DNA of 28,028 nt. Origin: Zhenpiania hominis (GTDB lineage: Bacteria; Bacillota; Clostridia; Peptostreptococcales; Anaerovoracaceae). Below, one piece after another: positions 1 through 8,159 of this stretch. Location of the stretch: assembly GCF_014333425.1 (NCBI RefSeq), contig NZ_JACRYT010000029.1, positions 1 through 28,028 of the forward strand, given 5' to 3'. The stretch's first letter is position 1. Every line of letters starts with the position of its first letter. The position numbers and the translations under genes are program-made. The notes under the pieces were generated by a model. It saw nothing but the letters and a program-made list of their open reading frames with translations, did no database searches and was not told where the DNA came from.

Positions 1-801
1 GATCCGGAAAGCGGCTGGTTTCACAAAGGAGAACACAAAGAAGTATTCGCATATTCGATCGAGACCGCATGTGATGAAAATGGGTGGATCCTTGATTACA
101 GTGTGCACCCCGGAAACGAACATGACAGTAAGACATTCCCGGAACTTTACGAAAAGCTGAAAAAATATGCGATCAAAACAATGGTAATGGACGCGGGGTA
201 CAAGATCCCTGCGATCGCAAAACTTTTGATAGACGAAGCGATTACACCGCTGTTTCCATACAAAAGACCCATGACAAAGAAGGGATTCTTCCGGAAACAT
301 GAGTATGTATACGACGAATATTATGACTGTTACATCTGCCCTGCCAATCAGGTACTGAAATATTCCACGACCAATAGAGACGGATATAGAGAATACAAGA
401 GCGATGGAAATCTATGTGCGAACTGCCCTTACCTTTCTCAATGCACGGAAAGTAAGAATCATGTAAAGGTCCTAACACGCCATATATGGGAAGAATACAT
501 GGAGACTTGTGAGGATATCCGGCATACGACAGGGATGAAAGAGCTCTACGGTAAGAGGAAAGAGACCATAGAGCGTAATTTCGGTACAGCAAAAGAGCAT
601 CATGCCATGAGATATACGAATCTTTTAGGGAAGAAGAAAATGAGCATGAAAGTAGGACTGACATTTGCCTGCATGAATATGAAAAAGCTGGTGAACATGC
701 TAAGCAGGCGGGATGGAGATACTTCTTTAAAAGGGACATTTCCTTATTTATTTGCATTATTCAAAATCAACCTGCCTAAAATGGATAGCATCTATGCTTA
801 G
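1..801 (+). pseudogene. IS1182-type transposase, 3' part (cut by window edge)
   Basis: The reading frame is open from base 1 to a stop at 799-801, giving the last 266 residues of a DDE transposase; the 5' part lies outside the window. Visible family marks are a cysteine cluster (CYICP then, about 45 residues on, CANCPYLSQC), the MVMDAGY segment carrying an acidic catalytic residue, and the late ERNFGTAKEHHAMRY segment with the probable catalytic Glu. These together are typical of IS1182 elements. The visible portion has no internal stop, so the gene may be intact overall. A GTG at 103 is an internal codon and not a likely start. A long hairpin follows the stop at once. Whether this is the same subfamily as the fragment at 4408 cannot be told by eye. 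Confidence 0.8.
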
Positions 802-802
802 A

Positions 803-839
803 AAAAGGTCCAACTTCTCTTCTTGAAGTTGGACCTTTT
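803..839 (+). terminator. Hairpin after the transposase stop
   Basis: A perfect 15-bp stem (803-817 with 825-839) with a 7-base loop sits 1 base after the transposase stop. The left arm begins with A's and the right arm ends in TTTT, so it can act in both directions. It may also block read-in transcription at the element's edge. Confidence 0.75.
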
Positions 840-851
840 GTCTACAGTCTG

Positions 852-877
852 AAAAAGAGCCAAAACAGGCTCTTTTT
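852..877 (+). terminator. Second A/T-flanked hairpin
   Basis: A 10-bp perfect stem (852-861 with 868-877) has loop AAAACA and arms of five A's and five T's. It lies 12 bases after the previous hairpin. The tandem arrangement suggests a second terminator, or the terminal structure of the insertion element. Confidence 0.6.
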
Positions 878-993
878 CTGCTTCTGAAAATCTGAATGCA
901 AAAAAAGAACACCTGCACCAGAGCGGTTTCCCATTTATCAGCAATCCTTTTTGAATATTTATATCTGCCTGCCCTCTAAATGTAACAAATCGC

Positions 994-1022
994 CTGAATT
1001 TTCATCCATTTAATGATATAAT
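994..1022 (+). promoter_or_regulatory. Possible promoter of the transglutaminase-like gene
   Basis: A perfect TATAAT is at 1017-1022. The sequence 17 bases upstream (CTGAAT, 994-999) is a poor -35. Position, 58 bases before the start codon, fits, but the -35 is not convincing. Confidence 0.35.
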
Positions 1023-1080
1023 AAAAGCATCAGTTTGGGAGATGCCTGAAAGCGAATAAAGGATCATCGGAGGTTGAAAG

Positions 1081-3996
1081 ATGAAGAAACGAGTGACAGC
1101 AGTGCTGGTGGCTGCGGTTATGCTAATCTGCATGACGCCGCGGCTGAGTTTTGCGTCTGAAGCGCAAAGCGGCACGGAAAAAACGGAAGTTGCAACAGCC
1201 AGTATGGAAGGGATTTTAGCAAGCGGCGGACTGTTGGAAAGCCCCGCGAAGAAAGCCAGAACTCTGTCCGCATACGACCACAGCCATGACCAGGAAATCG
1301 TGTCCGCTATGGAAAATGTGGAGGAAAGCCTTGACGTCAAAGGGTTCGGAATTACAACAACGAACGTAGAGGAAATCATCTCAAATCTCGTAAACACAAA
1401 TCCACAGATTTTTTACATAGAAAAGTGGGGATGGAGTTCCTATTCAAGCGAAGTGGTCGAACTTAACTTCGTATATGATGACAGTGTTGAAAATATCCGC
1501 GCAAAACAGAAACAGGTTGACCGGGCTGTGGAGGAGGCCTTAGAATCCGTTGATACTTCTTCTATGACAGAGGAAGAAATCGCGCTGGCCTGGCATGACT
1601 ATCTGGCCGCAAATATTGCATATGACTACGATAACTTGCAAAACAATACCTTACCGGAGTACGCGTATGACATTTATGGCGCTTTTGTAGAGAAAAAAGC
1701 TGTTTGCCAAGGATACGCGCTGGCGTATATGTATCTTCTGCAGAAAGAAAATATCTCCTGTGGAATTGCCAGCAGCCAAGCAGCAAACCATGCCTGGAAC
1801 GTGATAGAGATTGACGGTAAGTGGTACCACGCAGATGCCACCTGGGATGACCCGGTATATGATAATCTGGGAAGAGTTATGCACAATTACTTCCTGATCA
1901 GTACAGATACATTGTTAAGCGATGAAGCGAAAAAAAGCGATTATATTACGGAGACACCGATAACGGAATCTTATCAAGAGGCCACAGACAAGTCATTAGA
2001 AGATGAGTTTTGGACGAACAGCGAAACGGTGATTCATTATTATGATGAAAACTGGTATTATGCGGATAAGGATGAGTTTAAAATTGTAAAGTATCATTAT
2101 TCGCAAAAGAACGAGGAAACGCTATTACAGGACGACTATATATGGAGGGTAGTCGGAAGCAATATCAGTTATTATCCCGGAAATTTCAGCCGTATGGCAG
2201 GAGTGGGAAGCCAACTGTATTACACAACCCCCACTGAGATTTACAAAATGAATCTGGATAACGGAGAAAGTCTGAACGTGTATTCCCCGGACTGCACAGA
2301 TGGATATCTGTATGGACTGGGAATTCAGGACGATATGCTCGCTTACGTTGTAAAAGCGACCCCCAACTCAGACGCAACGGAGACAGTATTAAAAACAAAT
2401 ATCAATATAAAGCATACTCATAGCTGGAAGGAAATTTCACGTACAGAGGCAACCTGCATGAACGATGGCAAGATTATTCAAAAATGTGAAGAATGCGGGA
2501 TGGAAAGAACAGAAATAATTCCGTCAACCAAAGATATCAGCGGATGCAAACTCAGCTTGTCGCAAAGTAATTATGAATATGATGGAACGGAGAAACAACC
2601 GGAAATTACTTTAAAAGACGGCGATGTCACAGTTCCTGCTCAGAATTATACCGTTCGTTATACCAATAGTGACGGCATCGGAACTGCCTCTGCGTCCGTG
2701 ACAGGAACGAACGGATATAAAGGAACTGTGGAGGAATCGTATGTTATTTCTCATACTCAGCACAAATGGGACGAAGGTACTGTGACGGTAAAGCCGACCT
2801 GCCTGAATAAGGGAGAACGCCAGTATGCCTGCGTTTACTCAAAGGTATGCCAAGAAATAAAAAAAGAAGAGATTTCCCCAACAGGCAGCATTGCTGACTG
2901 TACATTGACATTGAGCCAAAGCAGCTATGAATATGATGGAAACTCCAAGTCTCCGACTGTAACATTAAAAGACGGGGAACAGGTGATCCCAGCAGATAAT
3001 TATACTATGAGATATATAGATAATAACCTCCCGGGAGATGCTTTTGTGGAATTGACCGGGAAGAATGGTCTGACCGGAACGATTCGCGGAGAATTTAAAA
3101 TTGTACATACACAGCATAAGTGGAGTGAGGGCCGGAGAGTGAAAGAACCCACCTGCATGCAGGAGGGAAAATTTGAGTATCATTGTTTGTTGAATGATAT
3201 TTGCAGAGAAACAAAAACAGAACCAATTCCGGCAACCAAAGACATCAGCGGATGCAGACTCGTTTTATCGCAAACCAGCGTTATATATAACGGGAAAGCG
3301 CAGAGGCCGGGGGTTTCGCTATATGACGGAACGCAAAAGATTCCGGTGTCCGCTTATCGGATCAACTATGAAAACAATACAAATGTGGGAACCGCAAAAA
3401 TTGATTTGGAAGGAATCGGAGATTACACGGGAAATGTAACAGGTTCTTTTACGATCCGTAAAGCGGGAACCGCTATTTCTGCTGCGGGTTCCTATACAAA
3501 AACCTATGGAAGTGGAGCTTTCAGCCTGGGAGCAACAGCGGCCAGCGGTGGAAAATTGTCCTATAAATCCAGCGATACCAAAGTCGCCGCTGTTAGCAGC
3601 GACGGCCGCGTCACTCTTAAAGGCCCGGGCAGAGCTACCATCACCATCACTGCCGCGGCAACCGCAAGCTACAATGGGGCGACCAAACGAGTGACCATCA
3701 CTGTAAAACCGAAGAAAACCGCGGGCCTGAAAGTGAAAAAAGGCAAAAAGCGTATGACTGTAAGCTGGAAACGTGATAAGAAAGCCACCGGCTACCAGCT
3801 CACCTACGCTCAGAACAAGAAGTTCAAAAAAGGCAGGAAGAATATCACCATCAGCAAAAATAAGACCACAAAGAAGACCGTTAAAAAGCTGAAAGCAAAA
3901 AAGACTTACTATGTAAAGGTGAGGGCATATAAGTCAGTCGGAAAGACGAAGCTTTATGGAGCTTACAGCGGAGTGAAAAAAGTAAAGACCAGATAG
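1081..3996 (+). CDS. Secreted transglutaminase-like protein with Ig-like repeats and Fn3 domain
   Basis: A 971-residue exported protein. Residues 1-26 are a Sec signal peptide (basic MKKR, hydrophobic core, SFAS-EA cleavage region). A transglutaminase-like cysteine protease/peptidase fold spans about 160-260, with the triad in view: C209 in KAVCQGYA, H237 in NHAWN and D252 in YHADATWDD. From 445 to about 793 there are three units of about 115 residues (starting 445, 558, 676). Each has an HxH/QxW plus cysteine knuckle followed by an Ig-like module with the YDG...Y.V.Y...G.A.V..TG pattern. A Big_2-like domain (about 795-880) and a lysine-rich Fn3 domain (about 885-971) follow. There is no LPXTG anchor; the basic tail may bind wall polymers. 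Start ATG has GGAGG at 1070-1074. The target of the enzyme domain (crosslinking or proteolysis) cannot be told from sequence. Confidence 0.85.
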   Translation: MKKRVTAVLVAAVMLICMTPRLSFASEAQSGTEKTEVATASMEGILASGGLLESPAKKARTLSAYDHSHDQEIVSAMENVEESLDVKGFGITTTNVEEIISNLVNTNPQIFYIEKWGWSSYSSEVVELNFVYDDSVENIRAKQKQVDRAVEEALESVDTSSMTEEEIALAWHDYLAANIAYDYDNLQNNTLPEYAYDIYGAFVEKKAVCQGYALAYMYLLQKENISCGIASSQAANHAWNVIEIDGKWYHADATWDDPVYDNLGRVMHNYFLISTDTLLSDEAKKSDYITETPITESYQEATDKSLEDEFWTNSETVIHYYDENWYYADKDEFKIVKYHYSQKNEETLLQDDYIWRVVGSNISYYPGNFSRMAGVGSQLYYTTPTEIYKMNLDNGESLNVYSPDCTDGYLYGLGIQDDMLAYVVKATPNSDATETVLKTNINIKHTHSWKEISRTEATCMNDGKIIQKCEECGMERTEIIPSTKDISGCKLSLSQSNYEYDGTEKQPEITLKDGDVTVPAQNYTVRYTNSDGIGTASASVTGTNGYKGTVEESYVISHTQHKWDEGTVTVKPTCLNKGERQYACVYSKVCQEIKKEEISPTGSIADCTLTLSQSSYEYDGNSKSPTVTLKDGEQVIPADNYTMRYIDNNLPGDAFVELTGKNGLTGTIRGEFKIVHTQHKWSEGRRVKEPTCMQEGKFEYHCLLNDICRETKTEPIPATKDISGCRLVLSQTSVIYNGKAQRPGVSLYDGTQKIPVSAYRINYENNTNVGTAKIDLEGIGDYTGNVTGSFTIRKAGTAISAAGSYTKTYGSGAFSLGATAASGGKLSYKSSDTKVAAVSSDGRVTLKGPGRATITITAAATASYNGATKRVTITVKPKKTAGLKVKKGKKRMTVSWKRDKKATGYQLTYAQNKKFKKGRKNITISKNKTTKKTVKKLKAKKTYYVKVRAYKSVGKTKLYGAYSGVKKVKTR

Positions 3997-4162
3997 ATTT
4001 CCAAAACACAAAAAACAATATTGGTCAGAACAGGGAGTGAGGCGGCAGCCACCGCCCACTTCCGATTGCCAGTTTCTTGAGGATATATATCTGGGAGGAA
4101 GTTTGGAATTTTATATCCGTGGTTTTACAGTTTGAAATTGCGTGGTGAAAGGAGGGATAGAG

Positions 4163-4345
4163 GTGCCAAATATAAAATCAATTTTGGATATCCAGGACTA
4201 TGAGAGGGCAAGCGCAGCCTTAAAACTGATGAACGAGCTTGCGAAAGGGAAGCGATTTGGAGAGGAAAAGGGATGGCACATCGCTTCGGAAATACGGGCG
4301 CATTTCAGAGAAAAGGTAAATGAAGGGGCTGTGAAAAAAGCCTAG
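4163..4345 (+). pseudogene. Phd/YefM-type antitoxin remnant
   Basis: A GTG start at 4163 follows GGAGGG (4151-4156) and reads 60 codons. The first residues (VPNIKSI) resemble the N-terminus of Phd-type antitoxins, then the frame jumps to the family's second half (DIQDYERASAALKLMNEL, then AKGKRFGEEKGW). The DNA-binding first half (about 35 residues) appears to be missing. The last codons (GAVKKA) are supplied by the left inverted end of the insertion derivative at 4327, so the natural C-terminus is lost too. No toxin gene is adjacent. The family assignment is from memory of the motif pattern. A functional product is unlikely. Confidence 0.55.
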
Positions 4346-4354
4346 CCAAAAAAC

Positions 4355-4397
4355 AAAGAAGGACCATGGGTCAAAAATAAGCCCAGAGTCCTTCTTT
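4355..4397 (+). terminator. Nested hairpin at the element's left end
   Basis: A 10-bp stem (4355-4364 with 4388-4397) encloses a second 4-bp stem (4367-4370 with 4382-4385). The 3' arm ends TTCTTTT and the 5' arm starts AAAGAA. It probably shields the transposase from outside transcription or ends the antitoxin transcript. Confidence 0.5.
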
Positions 4398-4407
4398 TGT
4401 GTTTGTA

Positions 4408-4709
4408 ATGATAAATCTTAACAAATTCTATTCTAACGCAAAACAGACCGTTTTGCCAATCCTTATTTCGGATTATCTGGATATCTGTGATCCAGTGCCG
4501 ACATTTGACCGTTTTATGGAGGGAATGGATCTGGAGAAATATCTGAAAGGAATCCCAAAACACTGTACGGGAAGACTCAGATATAACCCGGTCAGCATGT
4601 TGAAAACAGTCTTATTCGGATTTATGGCGAAGAAGTATTTCTGGTTTCTATTGGACAGAATCTCTATAAATATCACAACAAAAAGAGGAAGGTTGCAACA
4701 GCCACATAA
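4408..4709 (+). pseudogene. IS1182 transposase remnant, N-terminus joined to C-terminus
   Basis: From ATG 4408 about 73 residues match the start of IS1182 transposases (VPTFDRFMEGMDLEKYLKG, then RYNPVSMLKTVLFGFM). After about 4630 this frame becomes unrelated. A different frame from about 4644 reads SIGQNLYKYHNKKRKVATAT and stops at 4707-4709, which looks like a transposase C-terminal tail. The core with the DDE residues is absent. The C-terminal assignment is an inference from residue pattern only. Confidence 0.65.
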
Positions 4710-4791
4710 GCCATTTCCATCATCAGACTTATGGGGTAAGGGGAGTTATACACATTTTTAGAAACTTTCATGTGCTTCCGTAGAAAAGGAG

Positions 4792-4827
4792 GGCTGTGAA
4801 AATTTGAGAAATCATTTTTTCACAGCC
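4792..4827. repeat. Terminal hairpin of the IS1182 derivative
   Basis: GGCTGTGAAAA (4792-4802) pairs perfectly with TTTTCACAGCC (4817-4827). The same 11 bases as the left terminal repeat thus occur a third time, so the right end is a hairpin containing a duplicated terminal motif. Confidence 0.7.
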
Positions 4828-4900
4828 TCGTTAATTTATACAGCCGTTCACAAATGAAAGTTGTAGGCAATGCTATGGATGTGAGTGGAGTGTTTCCGGC

Positions 4901-6101
4901 ATGGCGCTTATACCCGCTGCTGAGAAGGGCGGATTAAAGCTGTACCACGGAAGTGTTGGCAGGATGCTCCAGAATAAGAAGTACCTTGGGGATGATTATT
5001 ATCCTGCCATTATCGACAAAGAAACCTTCGATAAGGCAGAAGAAATACGCATGGATAGGGCAATGGCACTGGGGCGGGTACGGGAACTGAAGGAGAAGAA
5101 CATCCCGGTTTTCTTTGAAAAAGAGAACATCAACACTATGGATTCCAAGGGTGAGGTGCTGCTTACCATTATGGCGAGTCTGGCACAGCAAGAAAGCCAG
5201 TCTTTGCGCCAGAACATCAAACTCGACCTGCAGTACCGCTTCCAGAACGGAGAAGTCCGGGTCAATCACAGCCGGTTCTTGGGTTACACAAAGGATGAGG
5301 AAGGAAATCTGATAATCGAGCCTTCCGAAGCGGAAGTGGTAAAGCGGATCTACCGGGAGTACCTGGAAGGGATAAGCTTGATCCAGACTGGGCGCGGCTT
5401 GGAAGCAGACGGCATTCTTACCGGAGTAGGGAAAGCAAAGTGGCGTCCGGAACCCCTTAAAAAGATCCTGCAGAATGAAAAATACATTGGAGCCGCCCTT
5501 TTGCAGAAAACCTATGCCGTTGATTTTCTCAATAAAAAGTGGGTGTAGAACTAGGGCATTGTTTCGCAGTATTATATAGAAAACAGCCATGAGCCGATTA
5601 TTCTCCGTGACCTTTATATGCAAGATGATCCGGCGGGCGTCCCCCATAGCGGAGCCAACCGGAAAAAGAGGGTTTTTAGCAGCAAGTATGCCTTATCCAG
5701 TATTTGTATACTGCTCGAAGTGTGGGGAGATTTACCGAAGGATCGCATGGAATAACCGAGGAAAGCACTCCACCGCGTGGCCGTGTTATACCCGCGTGGA
5801 GCATGGACCAACCGCCTGTGACGCACCAACCATTCAGGAGTCGGATCTGCAGGCGGCGGTGGTACAGGCGATCAACCTTGCGCTTGGTACCAGAGAAAGC
5901 ATGATGGCCACTCTTCAGGAGAATGTGGAGGCAGTAATCTGGCAGGAGGATGAAACCTCATCGGAGGGGATTGAGGTCAAGCTGTTGGAACTGCAAAAGG
6001 AACTTCGGAAACTCTGGGACGAAGGTGGATGTAATGAGGTAAATGACAGAAGGAATGGGGTGCCTTGTGGCTTTTGGAATGGCTATAAGGTGCTTTTTTG
6101 A
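4901..6101 (+). pseudogene. Large serine recombinase, chimeric and broken
   Basis: Residues 1-60 from ATG 4901 ([20 protein letters not shown], then [18 protein letters not shown]) resemble the C-terminal part of one recombinase. From the VRELKE segment (about 5080-5100) the protein becomes a second, larger recombinase: [20 protein letters not shown], then [12 protein letters not shown] and the Recombinase domain ([15 protein letters not shown]). The catalytic-serine half is missing. TAG stops occur at 5546-5548 and 5552-5554 although homology continues in frame (YYIENSHEPIILRD). A frameshift near 5700-5708 moves it to another frame with the zinc-ribbon cysteines (VYCSKCGEIYRR...PTACDAPT) and a coiled-coil tail. 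It is a relic of an integrated element and cannot make an active integrase. Confidence 0.8.
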
Positions 6102-6128
6102 TAGGCTGTTAATTTTAAAGAAGGTAGC

Positions 6129-6157
6129 TTGTGCTTATCAACCATAGGATTTATAAT
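6129..6157 (+). promoter_or_regulatory. Promoter of the XRE-DUF262-Fic module
   Basis: TATAAT at 6152-6157 is preceded at 17 bases by TTGTGC (6129-6134). It lies 25 bases before the XRE start codon. The -10 is perfect; the -35 is partial. Confidence 0.5.
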
Positions 6158-6182
6158 TGTACTATGCTGATGGAGGTGGAAA

Positions 6183-6458
6183 ATGACTACATCGGATATG
6201 ATCAGAGAATTGTGTGACAGAATGAATATCAGCCTTGCGAAACTTCGCAGACGGATTGGACAGACTCCGCAGAATTTTAATAAGAAATTGCAGCGTGGCA
6301 CTGTTTCTTTTGAGGGAATGGCGAAGATTGCAGAGGTGTTAGAGGTCGGATATGAGCAAGCGTTTGTGTTGCAGGATGGAGAGAAAATTGAAATTAATAA
6401 TAGATGCGGAGGAATACATATGAATTATGTATTTAAGGATTTTGCTGATTTATATTAA
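6183..6458 (+). CDS. Small XRE-family DNA-binding protein
   Basis: A 91-residue protein with ATG preceded by GGAGGTGG (6172-6179). Residues 3-60 form a five-helix XRE fold: MIRELCDRMNISLAKLRRRIG, of which SLAKLRRRIGQTPQNFNKKL is the helix-turn-helix, and FEGMAKIAEVLEV follows. Short XRE proteins like this are common in clostridial mobile and defence loci and usually repress their own operon. It is the first gene after a promoter and leads the DUF262 and Fic genes by 65 bases, so autoregulation of the module is likely (inference). A second ATG with GGAGG occurs in frame near the 3' end (about 6420) and would give only 12 residues. Confidence 0.75.
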   Translation: MTTSDMIRELCDRMNISLAKLRRRIGQTPQNFNKKLQRGTVSFEGMAKIAEVLEVGYEQAFVLQDGEKIEINNRCGGIHMNYVFKDFADLY

Positions 6459-6523
6459 AAATGATGAATGTATTAATATTTTGACTATGCATCATGGTTT
6501 GTAGACGAGGAGGAATAAGTTGC

Positions 6524-8101
6524 ATGGGAAAAGAATTATTTGATAACATTCCGAGCAAGGTCGGCGATCTGCTCAGTGATGTAAAGAACGGCAAGGTTGG
6601 ACTTCCGGATCTTCAGAGACCATTTGTTTGGAAGGATAGCAAGGCACGAGATCTGTTGGATTCAATGCTGAAGGGATATCCGATAGGCTACATTATGCTT
6701 TGGCAGTCTCCCGATGGGTATGAAACCATAAACCATATCGGTACCAATGACAAGACATACATCCAGCCGGATTATCTTGTGATTGATGGCCAGCAGCGTC
6801 TGACCGCTCTTTTGGCTGCTATATCCGGGATTAAGGTTAAGGACAAGAACTGTTCTGAGCGACAGATTCGTATCGCTTTCAATCCCCTTACCCGTGAGTT
6901 TGCAGTTTGGACAGAAGCCTATGAGCGTAATCCAGAATGGATCAGTGGAATCAGTTCCGTGTTCGAAGCCGATGCAAACCATGATGTTCCGAAGTTCCGG
7001 AGACAATTCATCAAGGATTGTAATGCCGGTAGACAGAAAAATGGAAAAGACCTCCTGACCGACGAAGAAGAGGAAGAAATCGAAACAAATCTGAATGACC
7101 TGCTCAACCTGTCTATATATACATTACCGACGCTCCGCATTAATGCAAAAGCGACCGAGGAGGATGTGGCAGAGATCTTTGTGCGTGTTAATTCAGGAGG
7201 ACAGAAACTGACGGAAAAGAACTTCATAGAAACGCTGCTCGCTGTGTATGATAATGATGTACATGACAAGATTGATAAGTTCTGCGCCGAGTCGCGTATA
7301 CCGAAAGATGGTACTTCCTATAACTTTATCTTGAAGGCAGATCCTTCTCATCTGATACGTATGGCGGTCGCAGTAGGTTTCCGTCGTGCGCGGCTTCGTT
7401 ATGCTTATATGCTCATGAGAGGTAAAAATCTCGAAACCGGTGTTGTAACAAAAGAAGAGATGGATGCTAATCTTACAAAATTCAAGAACGCACTGGATGA
7501 GGTTACAAACCTGAACAACTGGCATGCGTTCATGGGATTGTTTGCTGATTTGAGGAATGTTCATACAGCGGATGAGTTTGTTTCTTATCTGGACGGAGTG
7601 ATTTCCACAAGATTTTCTGATGATTATTTCAACCTTACACTTCCTGCCGACCTCATGAGTGCGGCAGCAACATCACCTGCATGGTTTGGGTACATTGCTG
7701 CTCTTAATGTTTTGGGAACTCCTATGCTGTTCAGCACTACAACACTTGCATCAAAACTCCTGCCGGGAGCAAGTGGAGACAAAAAGGCTATCGATAAACA
7801 CCATATCTTCCCGAAGAATTATCTGACGGGGATTGGTTATACAAGCGACCGCGACCGAAACCAGATAGCGAACTTTACATATCTGGATTACAACACGAAC
7901 ATCAACATTTCTGATGATCCGCCAGCAGATTATGTTGACAGATATCGTCAGAAACTTGGCGAGGAAGGGTACAAAAAGACTTGCGCTGAAAATGCATTGC
8001 CTGTCGATTTTGAGAAGATGTCGTATCCGGATTTTCTTGAACAGCGTAGAAAGCTGATGGCCGGTATTGTAAAGAAAGCCTATCAGAAACTCTGCGAGTG
8101 A
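6524..8101 (+). CDS. DUF262/HNH protein, GmrSD-like restriction factor
   Basis: A 525-residue protein. The start is ATG 6524, with AGGAGG at 6508-6513, rather than the in-frame ATG 6494 that has no ribosome site. The DUF262 nucleotidase-like part shows PDLQRPFVW (28-36) and IDGQQRLTALLA (87-98, the DGQQR signature), then VAEIFVRVNSGGQKLTEKNF. The C-terminal DUF1524/HNH-like part shows DKHHIFPKNYL (424-434) and an Asn-rich NQIANFTYLDYNTNINIS segment. Fused DUF262-DUF1524 proteins include GmrSD, a type IV restriction enzyme that attacks modified phage DNA. The catalytic motifs of both halves are present, so it is probably intact. It follows XRE and precedes a Fic gene by 58 bases, probably one operon. 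A phage-defence role is inferred. Confidence 0.8.
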   Translation: MGKELFDNIPSKVGDLLSDVKNGKVGLPDLQRPFVWKDSKARDLLDSMLKGYPIGYIMLWQSPDGYETINHIGTNDKTYIQPDYLVIDGQQRLTALLAAISGIKVKDKNCSERQIRIAFNPLTREFAVWTEAYERNPEWISGISSVFEADANHDVPKFRRQFIKDCNAGRQKNGKDLLTDEEEEEIETNLNDLLNLSIYTLPTLRINAKATEEDVAEIFVRVNSGGQKLTEKNFIETLLAVYDNDVHDKIDKFCAESRIPKDGTSYNFILKADPSHLIRMAVAVGFRRARLRYAYMLMRGKNLETGVVTKEEMDANLTKFKNALDEVTNLNNWHAFMGLFADLRNVHTADEFVSYLDGVISTRFSDDYFNLTLPADLMSAAATSPAWFGYIAALNVLGTPMLFSTTTLASKLLPGASGDKKAIDKHHIFPKNYLTGIGYTSDRDRNQIANFTYLDYNTNINISDDPPADYVDRYRQKLGEEGYKKTCAENALPVDFEKMSYPDFLEQRRKLMAGIVKKAYQKLCE

Positions 8102-8159
8102 TCAGCAACAGGAAGGGGCTGGTTTCTTATGAAAACAAAAAGCAGCGAGGTGATATGGA

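Larger units (their letters stand above)
4327..4827 (+). mobile_element. Internally deleted IS1182-type element (about 500 bp)
   Basis: GGCTGTGAAAAAA at 4327-4339 is matched by its exact reverse complement at 4815-4827, giving a perfect 13-bp inverted repeat. Between them lie a terminator-like hairpin, the N-terminus of an IS1182 transposase and, in another frame, a short stretch resembling a transposase C-terminus. This is the structure expected of an element that lost its middle, like a MITE. No target-site duplication is obvious. It truncates the antitoxin remnant on its left. Confidence 0.65.

Noticed and set aside
4010..4065. GC-rich imperfect hairpin after the transglutaminase-like gene
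   Set aside because: Stem has bulges and no U run follows; not convincing as a terminator.
4934..5647. Long minus-strand open frame over the serine recombinase remnant
   Set aside because: The plus strand carries clear recombinase motifs; the minus frame has no family features or ribosome site.
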